The position numbers were made by a program, and so were the translations under genes. The notes beneath the pieces were generated by a model. The model was not told where the DNA came from. It made no database searches and saw only the letters and a program-made list of their open reading frames with translations. A stretch of DNA of 40,899 nt from Lewinellaceae bacterium. GTDB lineage: Bacteria; Bacteroidota; Bacteroidia; Chitinophagales; Saprospiraceae. The DNA lies in NCBI GenBank assembly GCA_020636215.1, contig JACJYG010000019.1, positions 1-40,899 on the forward strand, written 5' to 3'. Shown here piece after piece: positions 1 to 8,100 of the stretch (position 1 is the first letter of the stretch; every line of letters starts with the position of its first letter).

Positions 1-242
1 CGTAACTCCTTTTTCTTTTGGGTGAAACATGGGGGAAACATTAGCTACTTTTTTTCATTCATCTTTAGCAGCTATCCAAAATTGGCCAGCCGGAAGGATG
101 TAGATGGCTGGTTCTCTATTTCTTCAGGCGTCACTTCCAATGGTTTTAAGTTCATCTTTAATGCGATCTGCCTGCGGCTTTATATTCAGGAGCAGTCGCA
201 GTTGAATATCGAAAGGCATTCGCCTGAGAGGTAGAAATAAGT
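1..242. other. Left edge, no confident gene
   Basis: I see no convincing gene here. On the minus strand, just downstream of the HNH gene, two short overlapping reading frames of about 30 codons (one starting MPFDIQLRLLL, the other MNLKPLEVTPEEIEN) look protein-like and would join if one base were shifted near the AAAA run around positions 142-146. They may be the remnant of a small gene, but they are too short to call. The plus-strand reading frame across the same bases has no recognisable content. Confidence 0.3.
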
Positions 243-989
243 TCAATGAGTATATCGATGTCCCATACATTTAAAGCAGATCCCTCTCTGTACGTGCCGA
301 TACTCCGGTAAGAAGCCAGCCCCCGAGCATTTCGAGCACAACTGAGCAGCTGTTTCTCTTAAGCCATCCGGCCCCGATTGATAAACGAGGATATTATTTT
401 CTTGATGTTCCTGCCAATGGCAATGGTGACACATCGTGACCAAGGCATCATCTTCATACTCCCAGGGAAGCCGGCCCAGCACATAGTATTTATGGTGTAC
501 ATGCAACTCAATTGCTTCAGTGGAGACAAGCGGTTCATGAATGGTCAGCTTGTCAACAGGCAAATTGGGGAGAATAACCGGATACAGTGCTCCTCGTTTA
601 TAGTTCTGGAAAAAGCCAACTGATCTCTCCTGGCTGTCCTTTTCTAATTCCTGGCCTGCAACTGCAAAAAGCGTGTACCTGTTACTTACGCCGTAAAGAA
701 ATGGATATGGCTTAGCCTTGTAAATGGTGATGGAGCCTATTTCAAAACGCGCTTTATATTCGGCCAGGGGAATTCGGTAATTGAAGAAGGAGGAAGGGGT
801 GATGAAGTGGTCCGGCTTGAAATGAACGTGAAAGTTCATGTGGTTATAGCTTTGGGTAGTAGAACACTCTGTACATATATGTCCATCTCTGCCTAGGATT
901 TGCATTCTTCTCTCCTTCCATTCGGTGCATTTCAGTAGATTTGGGTATGAAGCAGGTTCGTTGGATTCCAGCAATTCCCGGTATGTCAT
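243..989 (-). CDS. HNH endonuclease-like zinc-binding protein
   Basis: A 248-residue protein with an HNH-type nuclease layout. It has an early W-K-x-R-R-x-x-I-L-x-R-D-G pattern followed by C-x-x-C (about residues 24-42), a central H-V-H-H segment near residue 163, and a later C-H-H-C-H-W-x-x-H segment near residue 187. This order (first Cys pair, HH, then CxxCH with a final His) is typical of HNH/McrA-like domains that cleave DNA with one metal ion. The last 30 residues add a second CxxC...CxxC zinc ribbon. A long stretch between the first CxxC and the HH suggests an inserted domain. It is divergent from the large plus-strand run and nothing shows that it belongs to it. The ATG start is the natural one. 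The substrate is unknown; a restriction or repair role is inference. Confidence 0.6.
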   Translation of the reverse strand: MTYRELLESNEPASYPNLLKCTEWKERRMQILGRDGHICTECSTTQSYNHMNFHVHFKPDHFITPSSFFNYRIPLAEYKARFEIGSITIYKAKPYPFLYGVSNRYTLFAVAGQELEKDSQERSVGFFQNYKRGALYPVILPNLPVDKLTIHEPLVSTEAIELHVHHKYYVLGRLPWEYEDDALVTMCHHCHWQEHQENNILVYQSGPDGLRETAAQLCSKCSGAGFLPEYRHVQRGICFKCMGHRYTH

Positions 990-1249
990 ATTCTAATGTG
1001 GGTTTAGGAAAATCAGTTTAGCAAGGCAATAAAGAGAACTCTTCTTCATAGGCTCTTACGTTTAGATGTAGGAGCCGTTGATAATTGATTTCCTTATTCT
1101 CTCAATATTTGGCTCAATTTATGGGAATTACTGGAAGGTTGTAAAGGAGCATTTACTAAATGCTTCAATCCGGATTGCCAATTGATGAAAATCATCTCCT
1201 CCCATCTTGCCTGCTAGTCTCAGAAACGTTATATTAGGCTTTTGTTAAA

Positions 1250-1411
1250 GAAGCTGTTTGAATTTGACACTTCAGTTTTGTTATGGCTCTTTTTGCGCTG
1301 CTTTTCGTTGCCAAAATCCTCATTTAGCTAAGGCTAAACTCCGGTTTCGGCGCCTCAATCAGCACTAAAATACCTCATAACAAATTCTAAAAGCCAAATT
1401 CAAACAGCTTC
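1250..1411. repeat. 162-bp imperfect palindrome (MITE/REP-like)
   Basis: The left end GAAGCTGTTTGAATTTG is repeated as its exact reverse complement at the right end, CAAATTCAAACAGCTTC with one base differing inside. The inward sequences also pair in blocks: TTTTGTTATGG against its counterpart near 1371-1384, and TTTAGC around the centre near 1323-1340. The whole unit could therefore fold into one long imperfect hairpin. It encodes nothing. Such short palindromes with matching ends are typical of non-autonomous transposon derivatives or REP-type repeats. I see no target-site duplication that I can be sure of. Confidence 0.6.
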
Positions 1412-1549
1412 TAAAGAGGCTATACTTACCACCAACGCAACCATCTACCTTTCAATGATGGGGGCGTCCGAGATGACTATACAATCCGCATTGCCGTAAC
1501 GGCCTGGGTTTTTTACCCTGCCAAAGGCTTTTGTATAACCGGGCTTTTG

Positions 1550-1580
1550 TTTGCCGGAAAGGGGGAAAGTAATATCTTTC
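1550..1580 (+). promoter_or_regulatory. Candidate promoter of the helicase-methylase run
   Basis: TTTG at 1550-1553, 19 bp, then TATCTTTC at 1573-1580. This matches the Bacteroidota pattern TTTG/TAnnTTTG except for the last base of the -7 box. It would start transcription near 1587 and leave a leader of about 130 nt before the helicase ATG. Confidence 0.4.
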
Positions 1581-1718
1581 CGGTAATAAAACAGCCTCTG
1601 AATAGCCAATCACCTGCCAATAACACAAAAACGAAGGCCCTCTTGTGGATTCCCTTCCTTACGGAAGAGAAAGAAAGGGTTACTTTAAATCCGAAACAAA
1701 GCTTAACAACGAGCTCTC

Positions 1719-4556
1719 ATGGATATTGCCACCGGCACGCGCATCACAGTAAGAAATGAAGACTTCCTTGTAACAGAAGTCCGGAAAAACCACGATGACA
1801 CCCATATCATTGAAGCGGAAGGCATCAGCGAACTGGTCCGGGGCAAGCGCTTTGTTTTCGATACCCGCATCGATCAGCAGATACAGATCCTCGACCCCGC
1901 CCATACCCGCCTGCAACCGGACTACGAGGCCGGCTACCGGCAAACCAAGCTGTTCCTGGAGTCCCAGTTCCGCAATGCGTATTCGACCTCCTCTAAGATC
2001 ACCCTGGCGCATAAGTGCGCCTTCGACCTGGCGCACTACCAGCTGACGCCGACCCTGAAGGCACTGGAGCTGCCCCGGCCGCGCCTGCTCATCGCCGACG
2101 GCGTGGGGCTGGGCAAGACGGTAGAGGTGGGTATCTTCCTCACCGAAATGATCGAACGGGGCAAGGGGCAACGCATCCTGGTGCTGGCGCTGAAGTCCAT
2201 CCTGGCGCAGTTCCAGCAGGAGATCTGGAACCGGTTTGCTATCCCGCTGGTGCGCCTCGACTCCGTGGGTATCGAGCAGATCAAAGCGGAACTGCCGGCC
2301 AATAAGAACCCCTTTGATTATTATGACAAGACGATTATCTCCATCGATACGCTGAAGAACAACGCCAAGTTCCGCCACTATATCGAGAAGACGCGCTGGG
2401 ATGTGGTGGTGATTGACGAATGCCATACGGTGGCCAATACGTCCAGCCAGCGCGGCAGCCTGGCGCAGTTCCTCGCTACGCGCTGCGAAGCGCTGGTGCT
2501 CACTTCAGCCACCCCCCACAACGGCCGCAAGGAGAGCTTCGCCAACCTGATCAGTATGATCGAGCCGACGGCCATCCCGCAGCATGGTGATTATACAAAG
2601 GCGGATGTGGAGCCCTACTACGTCCGGCGCTTCAAGAACGATATACAGGACGACAGCATCCGCGCCAATTTTCAGGACCGGGAGATCGTTCGCCTGGGCG
2701 CCCGCCTGCTGCCGGAGGAGGAGGCTTTCCTGGAATTCCAGCAGCACCTCAAAGGCAGGGCCGCCGCCCGGGGGCGCAATGGCAGCCACTGGCAGGACCT
2801 CCTCTTTACCATCGGCCTGTTCAAGGCGTATATGTCTTCGCCGGAAGCCGCCCTGGCAACGGTGAACAACCGCATCCGCCGGGTGGAGGAGAAGGAACTG
2901 CAGCTGGATGAGGAGGCCATACAGGATAACATGGAGGCGCTGGAGGAAGCGCAGCGGCTCCTGCAGGCGGTTCTCGCCGCCGGGGCGGACGCCAAGTACC
3001 GCCGCTTCTGCCGGGAGCTGGAGAATCTGGGCTGGAAGGGCGGCCGGAAGGATGAACGCCTGGTGGTGTTCGCCGAACGGATCGATACCCTGCGCAGCCT
3101 GCAGGAAAAGATACAGCGGGACTTCGGCCTGAGCGAGGATCAGGTGAAGGTTTTCCACGGGGGGCTGACCGATATGGAACAACAGCACCTGGTCGACGAT
3201 TTCGGTAAGGCGAATTCGGATATCCGTATACTGCTCACCTCGGACGCCGGCTCTCAGGGCGTCAACCTGCACTTCTATTGCCACCGCATGTTCAACTACG
3301 ATATTCCCTGGTCGCTCATCACTCTGGAGCAACGCAACGGCCGCATCGACCGCTACGGGCAGAAGGACACCCCCTTCATCTATTACCTGGTCGCCGAGTC
3401 GGAACTGCCGGGGCTGAAGACCGACCTGTATATCATCGAACGGCTCACCGAAAAGGAGGAGGAGGTGTACCGGACGCTGGGCGACGCCGGCGCGGTCATG
3501 CACCTGTACGACGCCCGGGAGGAGGAAAAAAAGGTGGCCGAGGCCATCGCCGATCAGGATGAGGATTATCTGGAAGAGGAGTTCGACTTCAGCAGCCTCT
3601 TCGGCCCGGAGGAGGAAACGACGCCGGCAGTGGAGGAAAAGGCGCCCATCCTGGAGGATGCTTCTTTCTATGCTTCCGATTTCGAATTCTTCGCTGCGCT
3701 GGTGGACTACCTTAAATCGCGCGGCGCCCTGCAGCCGAATCAGGCCGAGATCGGGGTGGATGAGATGCTGGAGGTGCTCAACGACGAAGAGCTGGAGGCC
3801 ATCCTCTACGATGTTCCCCGCGAGGCGAAACCGCGTTTCGGAGAAGTGTACCAGCTGACCACCCGCCGGGACGTGGTGCAGCAGGCCATCGCCGAGGCCC
3901 GGAAAAAGGACGGCGAGTGGGCGCGCTTCCAGATCCTCTACGACGCTCACCCCATCGCCCGCTACCTGATGACCAAGCTGGAAGCGGATATCGACAAGGG
4001 AGTGGCGCCGGTGGCCCGCACGCGCAACATTCCGTCGGGAGAGCGCTATTACATCTTCCACGGGCAGGTGTCCAACGGACTGGGGCAGCCCGTCCTCTCC
4101 GATTTCTTCACGGTGGGGGTGGACGGCGAGGGCGGCCTTGTCTGCAAACCCATTCCGCTCCAGGTGTTCCTGCAGCAGTTCCGCCTGACGGATACCCTCT
4201 ACACCGAGGAGATCACAGCCGCCCACCTGGAGAGCCTGCAGGAAACGCTGCCTGACGCCATCAGCTACGCCCAGCAGTTGCATATGAACCAGCGGCAGCT
4301 GGCCCTGCAGATCGAAATGGAGGACAAACTGAAAGAATACCGCCGGCACCTGGAAGACTGGGCCAGACAGTCCAAAGCGCAACTGGAAGCAGACCTGCAG
4401 GATAAGGCTGACACCATCTTCCTGCGCCGCCGCCGCGAGGATACCCTCCACGAGATCGAGACCATCCTCAACGAAAAGTCGCAGTTCTACCAGGATATGA
4501 CGCAGCTGAATAATGAGGCGTATTTGAAGGTGCTGGGGGTGTTCTTCTGTGATTAG
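1719..4556 (+). CDS. SNF2-family helicase (Hma helicase / DrmD-like)
   Basis: A 945-residue SF2 helicase of the SNF2/RapA type. Motif I is seen as ADGVGLGKTVE near residue 128, motif II as VIDECH near 232, motif III as LTSATPHNG near 263. Motifs V and VI follow as SDAGSQGVNLH and QRNGRIDRYGQ near 508-545. The catalytic core fills the first 600 residues. A long acidic linker and a charged C-terminal region follow. Enzymes of this kind move along duplex DNA rather than unwinding it. Paired with the giant methylase downstream it resembles DrmD/DrmMI of DISARM class 1, and the helicase-methylase-ATPase order matches my recollection of Hma. It is the first gene of the long plus-strand run. Its stop codon lies inside the first unit of a heptamer repeat, so the 3' end may have been altered by that repeat. 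Confidence 0.88.
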   Translation: MDIATGTRITVRNEDFLVTEVRKNHDDTHIIEAEGISELVRGKRFVFDTRIDQQIQILDPAHTRLQPDYEAGYRQTKLFLESQFRNAYSTSSKITLAHKCAFDLAHYQLTPTLKALELPRPRLLIADGVGLGKTVEVGIFLTEMIERGKGQRILVLALKSILAQFQQEIWNRFAIPLVRLDSVGIEQIKAELPANKNPFDYYDKTIISIDTLKNNAKFRHYIEKTRWDVVVIDECHTVANTSSQRGSLAQFLATRCEALVLTSATPHNGRKESFANLISMIEPTAIPQHGDYTKADVEPYYVRRFKNDIQDDSIRANFQDREIVRLGARLLPEEEAFLEFQQHLKGRAAARGRNGSHWQDLLFTIGLFKAYMSSPEAALATVNNRIRRVEEKELQLDEEAIQDNMEALEEAQRLLQAVLAAGADAKYRRFCRELENLGWKGGRKDERLVVFAERIDTLRSLQEKIQRDFGLSEDQVKVFHGGLTDMEQQHLVDDFGKANSDIRILLTSDAGSQGVNLHFYCHRMFNYDIPWSLITLEQRNGRIDRYGQKDTPFIYYLVAESELPGLKTDLYIIERLTEKEEEVYRTLGDAGAVMHLYDAREEEKKVAEAIADQDEDYLEEEFDFSSLFGPEEETTPAVEEKAPILEDASFYASDFEFFAALVDYLKSRGALQPNQAEIGVDEMLEVLNDEELEAILYDVPREAKPRFGEVYQLTTRRDVVQQAIAEARKKDGEWARFQILYDAHPIARYLMTKLEADIDKGVAPVARTRNIPSGERYYIFHGQVSNGLGQPVLSDFFTVGVDGEGGLVCKPIPLQVFLQQFRLTDTLYTEEITAAHLESLQETLPDAISYAQQLHMNQRQLALQIEMEDKLKEYRRHLEDWARQSKAQLEADLQDKADTIFLRRRREDTLHEIETILNEKSQFYQDMTQLNNEAYLKVLGVFFCD

Positions 4557-4585
4557 TCATTGGTGATTGGTGATTAGTCATTAGT
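4551..4585 (+). repeat. Tandem heptamer (G/C)ATT(A/G)GT x5
   Basis: Five back-to-back 7-bp units: GATTAGT, CATTGGT, GATTGGT, GATTAGT, CATTAGT. The first unit contains the TAG stop of the SNF2 helicase. It is the first of three heptamer clusters around the four-helix-bundle gene. Confidence 0.75.
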
Positions 4586-4624
4586 TCTGGCAGTCCGGGG
4601 GCTGCTGGACGGGTGCCTAAATCC

Positions 4625-4652
4625 CCAAGCACCAAGCACCAAGCACCAAGCA
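4625..4652 (+). repeat. Tandem heptamer CCAAGCA x4
   Basis: Four perfect tandem copies of CCAAGCA, just upstream of the four-helix-bundle gene. The same heptamer reappears on the other side of that gene (5060-5110), so the gene sits between matching repeats. Confidence 0.85.
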
Positions 4653-4684
4653 ATTAGGGGCGACAAAAAAAACGATTTTTGGAA

Positions 4685-5056
4685 ATGAAAGACTTCCGTA
4701 AATTAAAGATCTGGAGCCAGGGGATGGATATTGTTAAACTGGTTTATCAACTGGCAAAAGAAATGCCTTCAACAGAAAAGTTTGGGCTGGTAAGCCAGAT
4801 GACCCGGGCAGCGGTCTCTATTCCCTCCAATATTGCAGAAGGCTGCGGCCGCGATTCGGATCATGAATTGCGAAGGCACCTGGATATCGCGATCGGCTCC
4901 GCTTTCGAGTTGGAGACCCAGTTGCTGATCGTTCAGGAAAATTTCCCGGCCCTCTCTACCAAAGTGGTAGAACTCCTAACCCATTTGCACCAGGAACAGC
5001 GTATGGTCAATAGCTATCGGACGAAAATTAAAAATAACCCCAACCAACCCTACTAA
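4685..5056 (+). CDS. Four-helix-bundle protein (23S rRNA intervening-sequence/S23 family)
   Basis: A 123-residue protein of the four-helix-bundle family (PF05635 type). Family hallmarks are the opening F-R-x-L-x-x-W, the centre FGLVSQMTRAAVSIPSNIAEG near residues 40-60, and the following R-R-H-L-x-I-A-x-G-S-x-x-E-L-E-T-Q segment. I chose the ATG at 4685 over a TTG two codons earlier. Family members are found in 23S rRNA intervening sequences and, as the Avd accessory protein, in diversity-generating retroelements. No reverse transcriptase or variable repeat is visible here. Its function outside those settings is not settled. It interrupts the helicase-methylase pair, and heptamer repeats on both sides suggest that it arrived as a separate unit. 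Confidence 0.88.
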   Translation: MKDFRKLKIWSQGMDIVKLVYQLAKEMPSTEKFGLVSQMTRAAVSIPSNIAEGCGRDSDHELRRHLDIAIGSAFELETQLLIVQENFPALSTKVVELLTHLHQEQRMVNSYRTKIKNNPNQPY

Positions 5057-5059
5057 CGA

Positions 5060-5110
5060 CCAAGCACCCAAAAACCAAGCACCAAGCACCAACTAACTAA
5101 CAACCAAGCA
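5060..5110 (+). repeat. Heptamer CCAAGCA cluster, downstream copy
   Basis: CCAAGCA occurs at 5060-5066, 5075-5081, 5082-5088 and 5104-5110, with degenerate units (CCAACTA, ACTAACA) between. It fills nearly the whole gap between the four-helix-bundle gene and the methylase ATG at 5118. Confidence 0.75.
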
Positions 5111-5117
5111 CTAACAA

Positions 5118-8100
5118 ATGCTCCGCTTCCTAGAAAACATAGGCGACTACTTCGCCACCAACTACTTTGACGAAGACTTCCCCGCCAAGGTCTTCGACAA
5201 GTCGGGCTATGCGGCGGCGGACCGCAAGGAGTTCAACAAACGCATCAGCGCCCTCAAAGACCGCTACTACCGCTACAAGCAGGCCCTGCTCGAAGAACGC
5301 CTGCGCCCCAAAGACCGCATCTGCCTCACCCACGAGTTCCACACCCACCTGCTCAACGCCCTGGGCTATCCGGGCGGCCAGGCGGAATACGACAACCTCT
5401 TCCACCTGGAAGAGAAGGAAGTAGTGCCCGTCCGCCACCGGCTCTACCGGGGAGAGAAGCCCCACCTCTTCGTGATGGAAATGCAGCCTATGGTGCAGGT
5501 TGGCGATGAGGAGCCGGAAGGGCTCTTCGAGCAGGTCTATTACCGCGCGCAGTGGGAAAACGTCTTCCGCATCACCGAGGAGGACGTCCACCTCACCCCA
5601 TCGGTGGTGAACGACGCCATCTCGGCCCTATTTCTTATCGAACAGCACCGGCGGCCCCACTACATACTACTGCTGGCCGGCAGCGAGCTCTACCTGCTGC
5701 AGTACGAAAAGTGGTTCAAGGGGAGCTACCTCCGCTTTCAGCTGGAGGAGCTCTTTTCTGAAGCTTCCACCCGGCGCGACTACTACAGCCTCTTCTACTT
5801 CCTGCTGAGCAAGGAGGCCCTGGCGCCCGCTTCGGACATTATCCTGATGGAGCAGCTCGACGAGGACTCCCACAAGAGCGCCTACGCCGTGACCAAAGAC
5901 CTCAAGGAGGGCATCATCCACGCTGTGGAGGCCCTGGCCAACGAGGCGGTCTGGTACCTGCAACAGCAGGGCCAGGACCTGCACAGCCTGGACGACAGCT
6001 TCGCCCAGGAGCTCAAGGACGACTGCCTCACCCTCATCTACCGCCTGCTCTTCCTCTTCTACGCGGAAAGCCGGCCCGACCTGGAGATCCTGCCCATCAG
6101 CGACCCCGTCTACCAGCGGGGCTACAGCCTGGAGATGCTGCGCGACCTGGAGCAGTCGCCCCTCAACTCGGAGCACGCCCGCAACAGCTATTTCTTTCAC
6201 GACTCCCTGAGCACTCTTTTCCGACTGCTGAGCACCGGCTACCGGGAGAATGAACCCCAGAGCGACAACAAGAGCTTCCGCCTCCGCTTCCTCGACTCGC
6301 CCCTCTTCGACGACGACAAGCTGCACCACCTGCGGGCCGTGCGCTTCCGCAACTTCATCTGGCAGGAGATCATCCGGCGGCTGAGCCTCTCCAGGCAGCA
6401 GCGCGGGCGGGCGCGCGGGCGCATCTCCTACGCCAACCTGGGCGTCAACCAGCTGGGCAGCGTCTACGAGGGGCTGCTGGCCTACCGCGGCTTCTTCGCC
6501 GAGCAGGACTACATCGAGGTGCACAAGAAGGGCAAGCCGGAAGAAGGCACCTTCCTGGTGCCCCGCACCCGCCTGGGCGATTTCGAAACGGAGGAGATCC
6601 TTCACGATGAGGAAGGCCGCACCGTCGTCCACCCCCGCGGCGCCTTCATCTACCGCCTCAGCGGGCGCGACCGGCAGAAATCGGCTTCCTACTACACGCC
6701 GGAGGTGCTCACGCAGACGACCGTAAAATACACCCTCAAGCCCATCCTGGAGCGGCTGGAAAAGGGCGAGATGGAAGCCCGCGAACTCCTCCGCCTCAAG
6801 GTGCTGGAGCCGGCCATGGGCGCCGCCGCCTTCCACAATGAAGCGATCAACCAGCTGGCGGAGGCCTATCTCAACTACCGGCAGGAGGAACGCGGAGAAA
6901 AGGTGAACCCCGGCGAATACCAGGAAGAACTGCAAAAGGTGAAAGCCTGGATCGCCACCAACAACGTCTACGGGGTCGACCTCAACCCCACCGCCGTGGA
7001 GCTGGGCAAGCTGGCCCTCTGGCTCAACGTCATCCACCGCGATATGGAGACGCCCTTCTTCGGCTACCGCCTGGGCGTGGGCAACGCCGTGGTGGGCGCC
7101 TGGCTGAAGGTGTACCGCGCCAAAGACTTCCTCTTCGACCCCAAAGACAAAAAGGCCAAAAAGGAATGGTGGGAGCAGGCACCCCGCATGCTGTCCTTCC
7201 CCGCCGCGAACAGCGAACGGCGAACCGCGAACAGCATTGCCCACCGCCGGCCCGACGAGATCTACCACTTCCTCCTGCCCGACAAGAACATGGTTCCCTC
7301 CACCGGCATCAATCTCCTCAAAGAAGAATACCCCGCCGAATACGAGCGCGTAAAAGAATGGCGCAAAGACTTCCTCCAGCCCATCCGCGCCCACGAGCAC
7401 CGGCGCCTGCAAGCCATCTGCCGCCGGATCGACCGCCTGCTGGTGGAGCACTATCTGTTTCAGGCCAAGGTGAACGCCTGCACCCAGAGCCAGGCCGAGA
7501 TCTGGGGCGCCCTCGGCCTGCAGGAGCAGTGCGAGCTCGACCTGCGCAGCTACGAGGAAAAGGAACGCCTGGCCGCCAACCGCAGCAAGACCAACGCCCC
7601 CTACTTCAAACTCAAAATGGTGATGGACTACTGGTGCGCCCTCTGGTACTGGGATATGCGCCGCGCCGCCGACCTGCCCACCCGTGAGGAGTGGTACAAC
7701 GACCTGATCAACATCCTCGATATCGACCTGGAGGAGGAGATGGCGCGTTTGGAAAAAAAAGAGCAGCCTTCTCCGAAGCAGGAACAGGCGAAACAGGCAG
7801 AGCTCTTTGATCCCCCGCAGAGCGCTTTGCGCCGCGCCACGTATTCCCCCCCTTCGGGGGGGCTAGGGGGGGCTTCCGAGGCCATCCTCCAATACGCCGA
7901 CCGCCAGGACACCCTCCTCTTCCCCACCGCCCGTCGCCGCCTCGTGGAGCAGTACGCCCGCCGCTACCGCTTCTTCCACTACCAGCTGGAATTTGTGGAG
8001 GTCTTCCGGGAGCGGGGCGGCTTCGATGTGATCGTGGGGAACCCGCCGTGGATCAAGATCGAATTCGAGGAAAAGGGCATCGTGGCGGAGAAGCGGCCGG

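Larger units (their letters stand above)
990..1718. other. Gene-free region between HNH gene and defence run
   Basis: About 730 bp between two divergent genes with no plausible protein. It holds a 162-bp imperfect palindrome (1250-1411) and a candidate promoter for the plus-strand run (1550-1580). The remaining sequence shows nothing I can name. A 70-codon plus-strand frame at 1547-1759 overlaps the helicase start and has no recognisable content. Confidence 0.6.

Noticed and set aside
1547..1759. A 70-codon plus-strand frame before the SNF2 helicase
   Set aside because: It overlaps the helicase start and the candidate promoter and has no protein-like features.
2505..4451. Long minus-strand open frames opposite the SNF2 helicase, and similar ones opposite the methylase (5667-7451) and the DUF1998 helicase (28766-30190)
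   Set aside because: They mirror GC-rich plus-strand genes with clear helicase or methylase motifs, and their own translations are low-complexity with no family content.
4551..5110. A CRISPR array or diversity-generating retroelement around the four-helix-bundle gene
   Set aside because: The repeats are 7 bp in direct tandem without spacers, and no cas, reverse transcriptase or variable/template repeat is visible.
7846..7872. A transcription terminator inside the methylase gene
   Set aside because: The G/C hairpin is followed by G-rich rather than T-rich sequence and lies within an intact reading frame.
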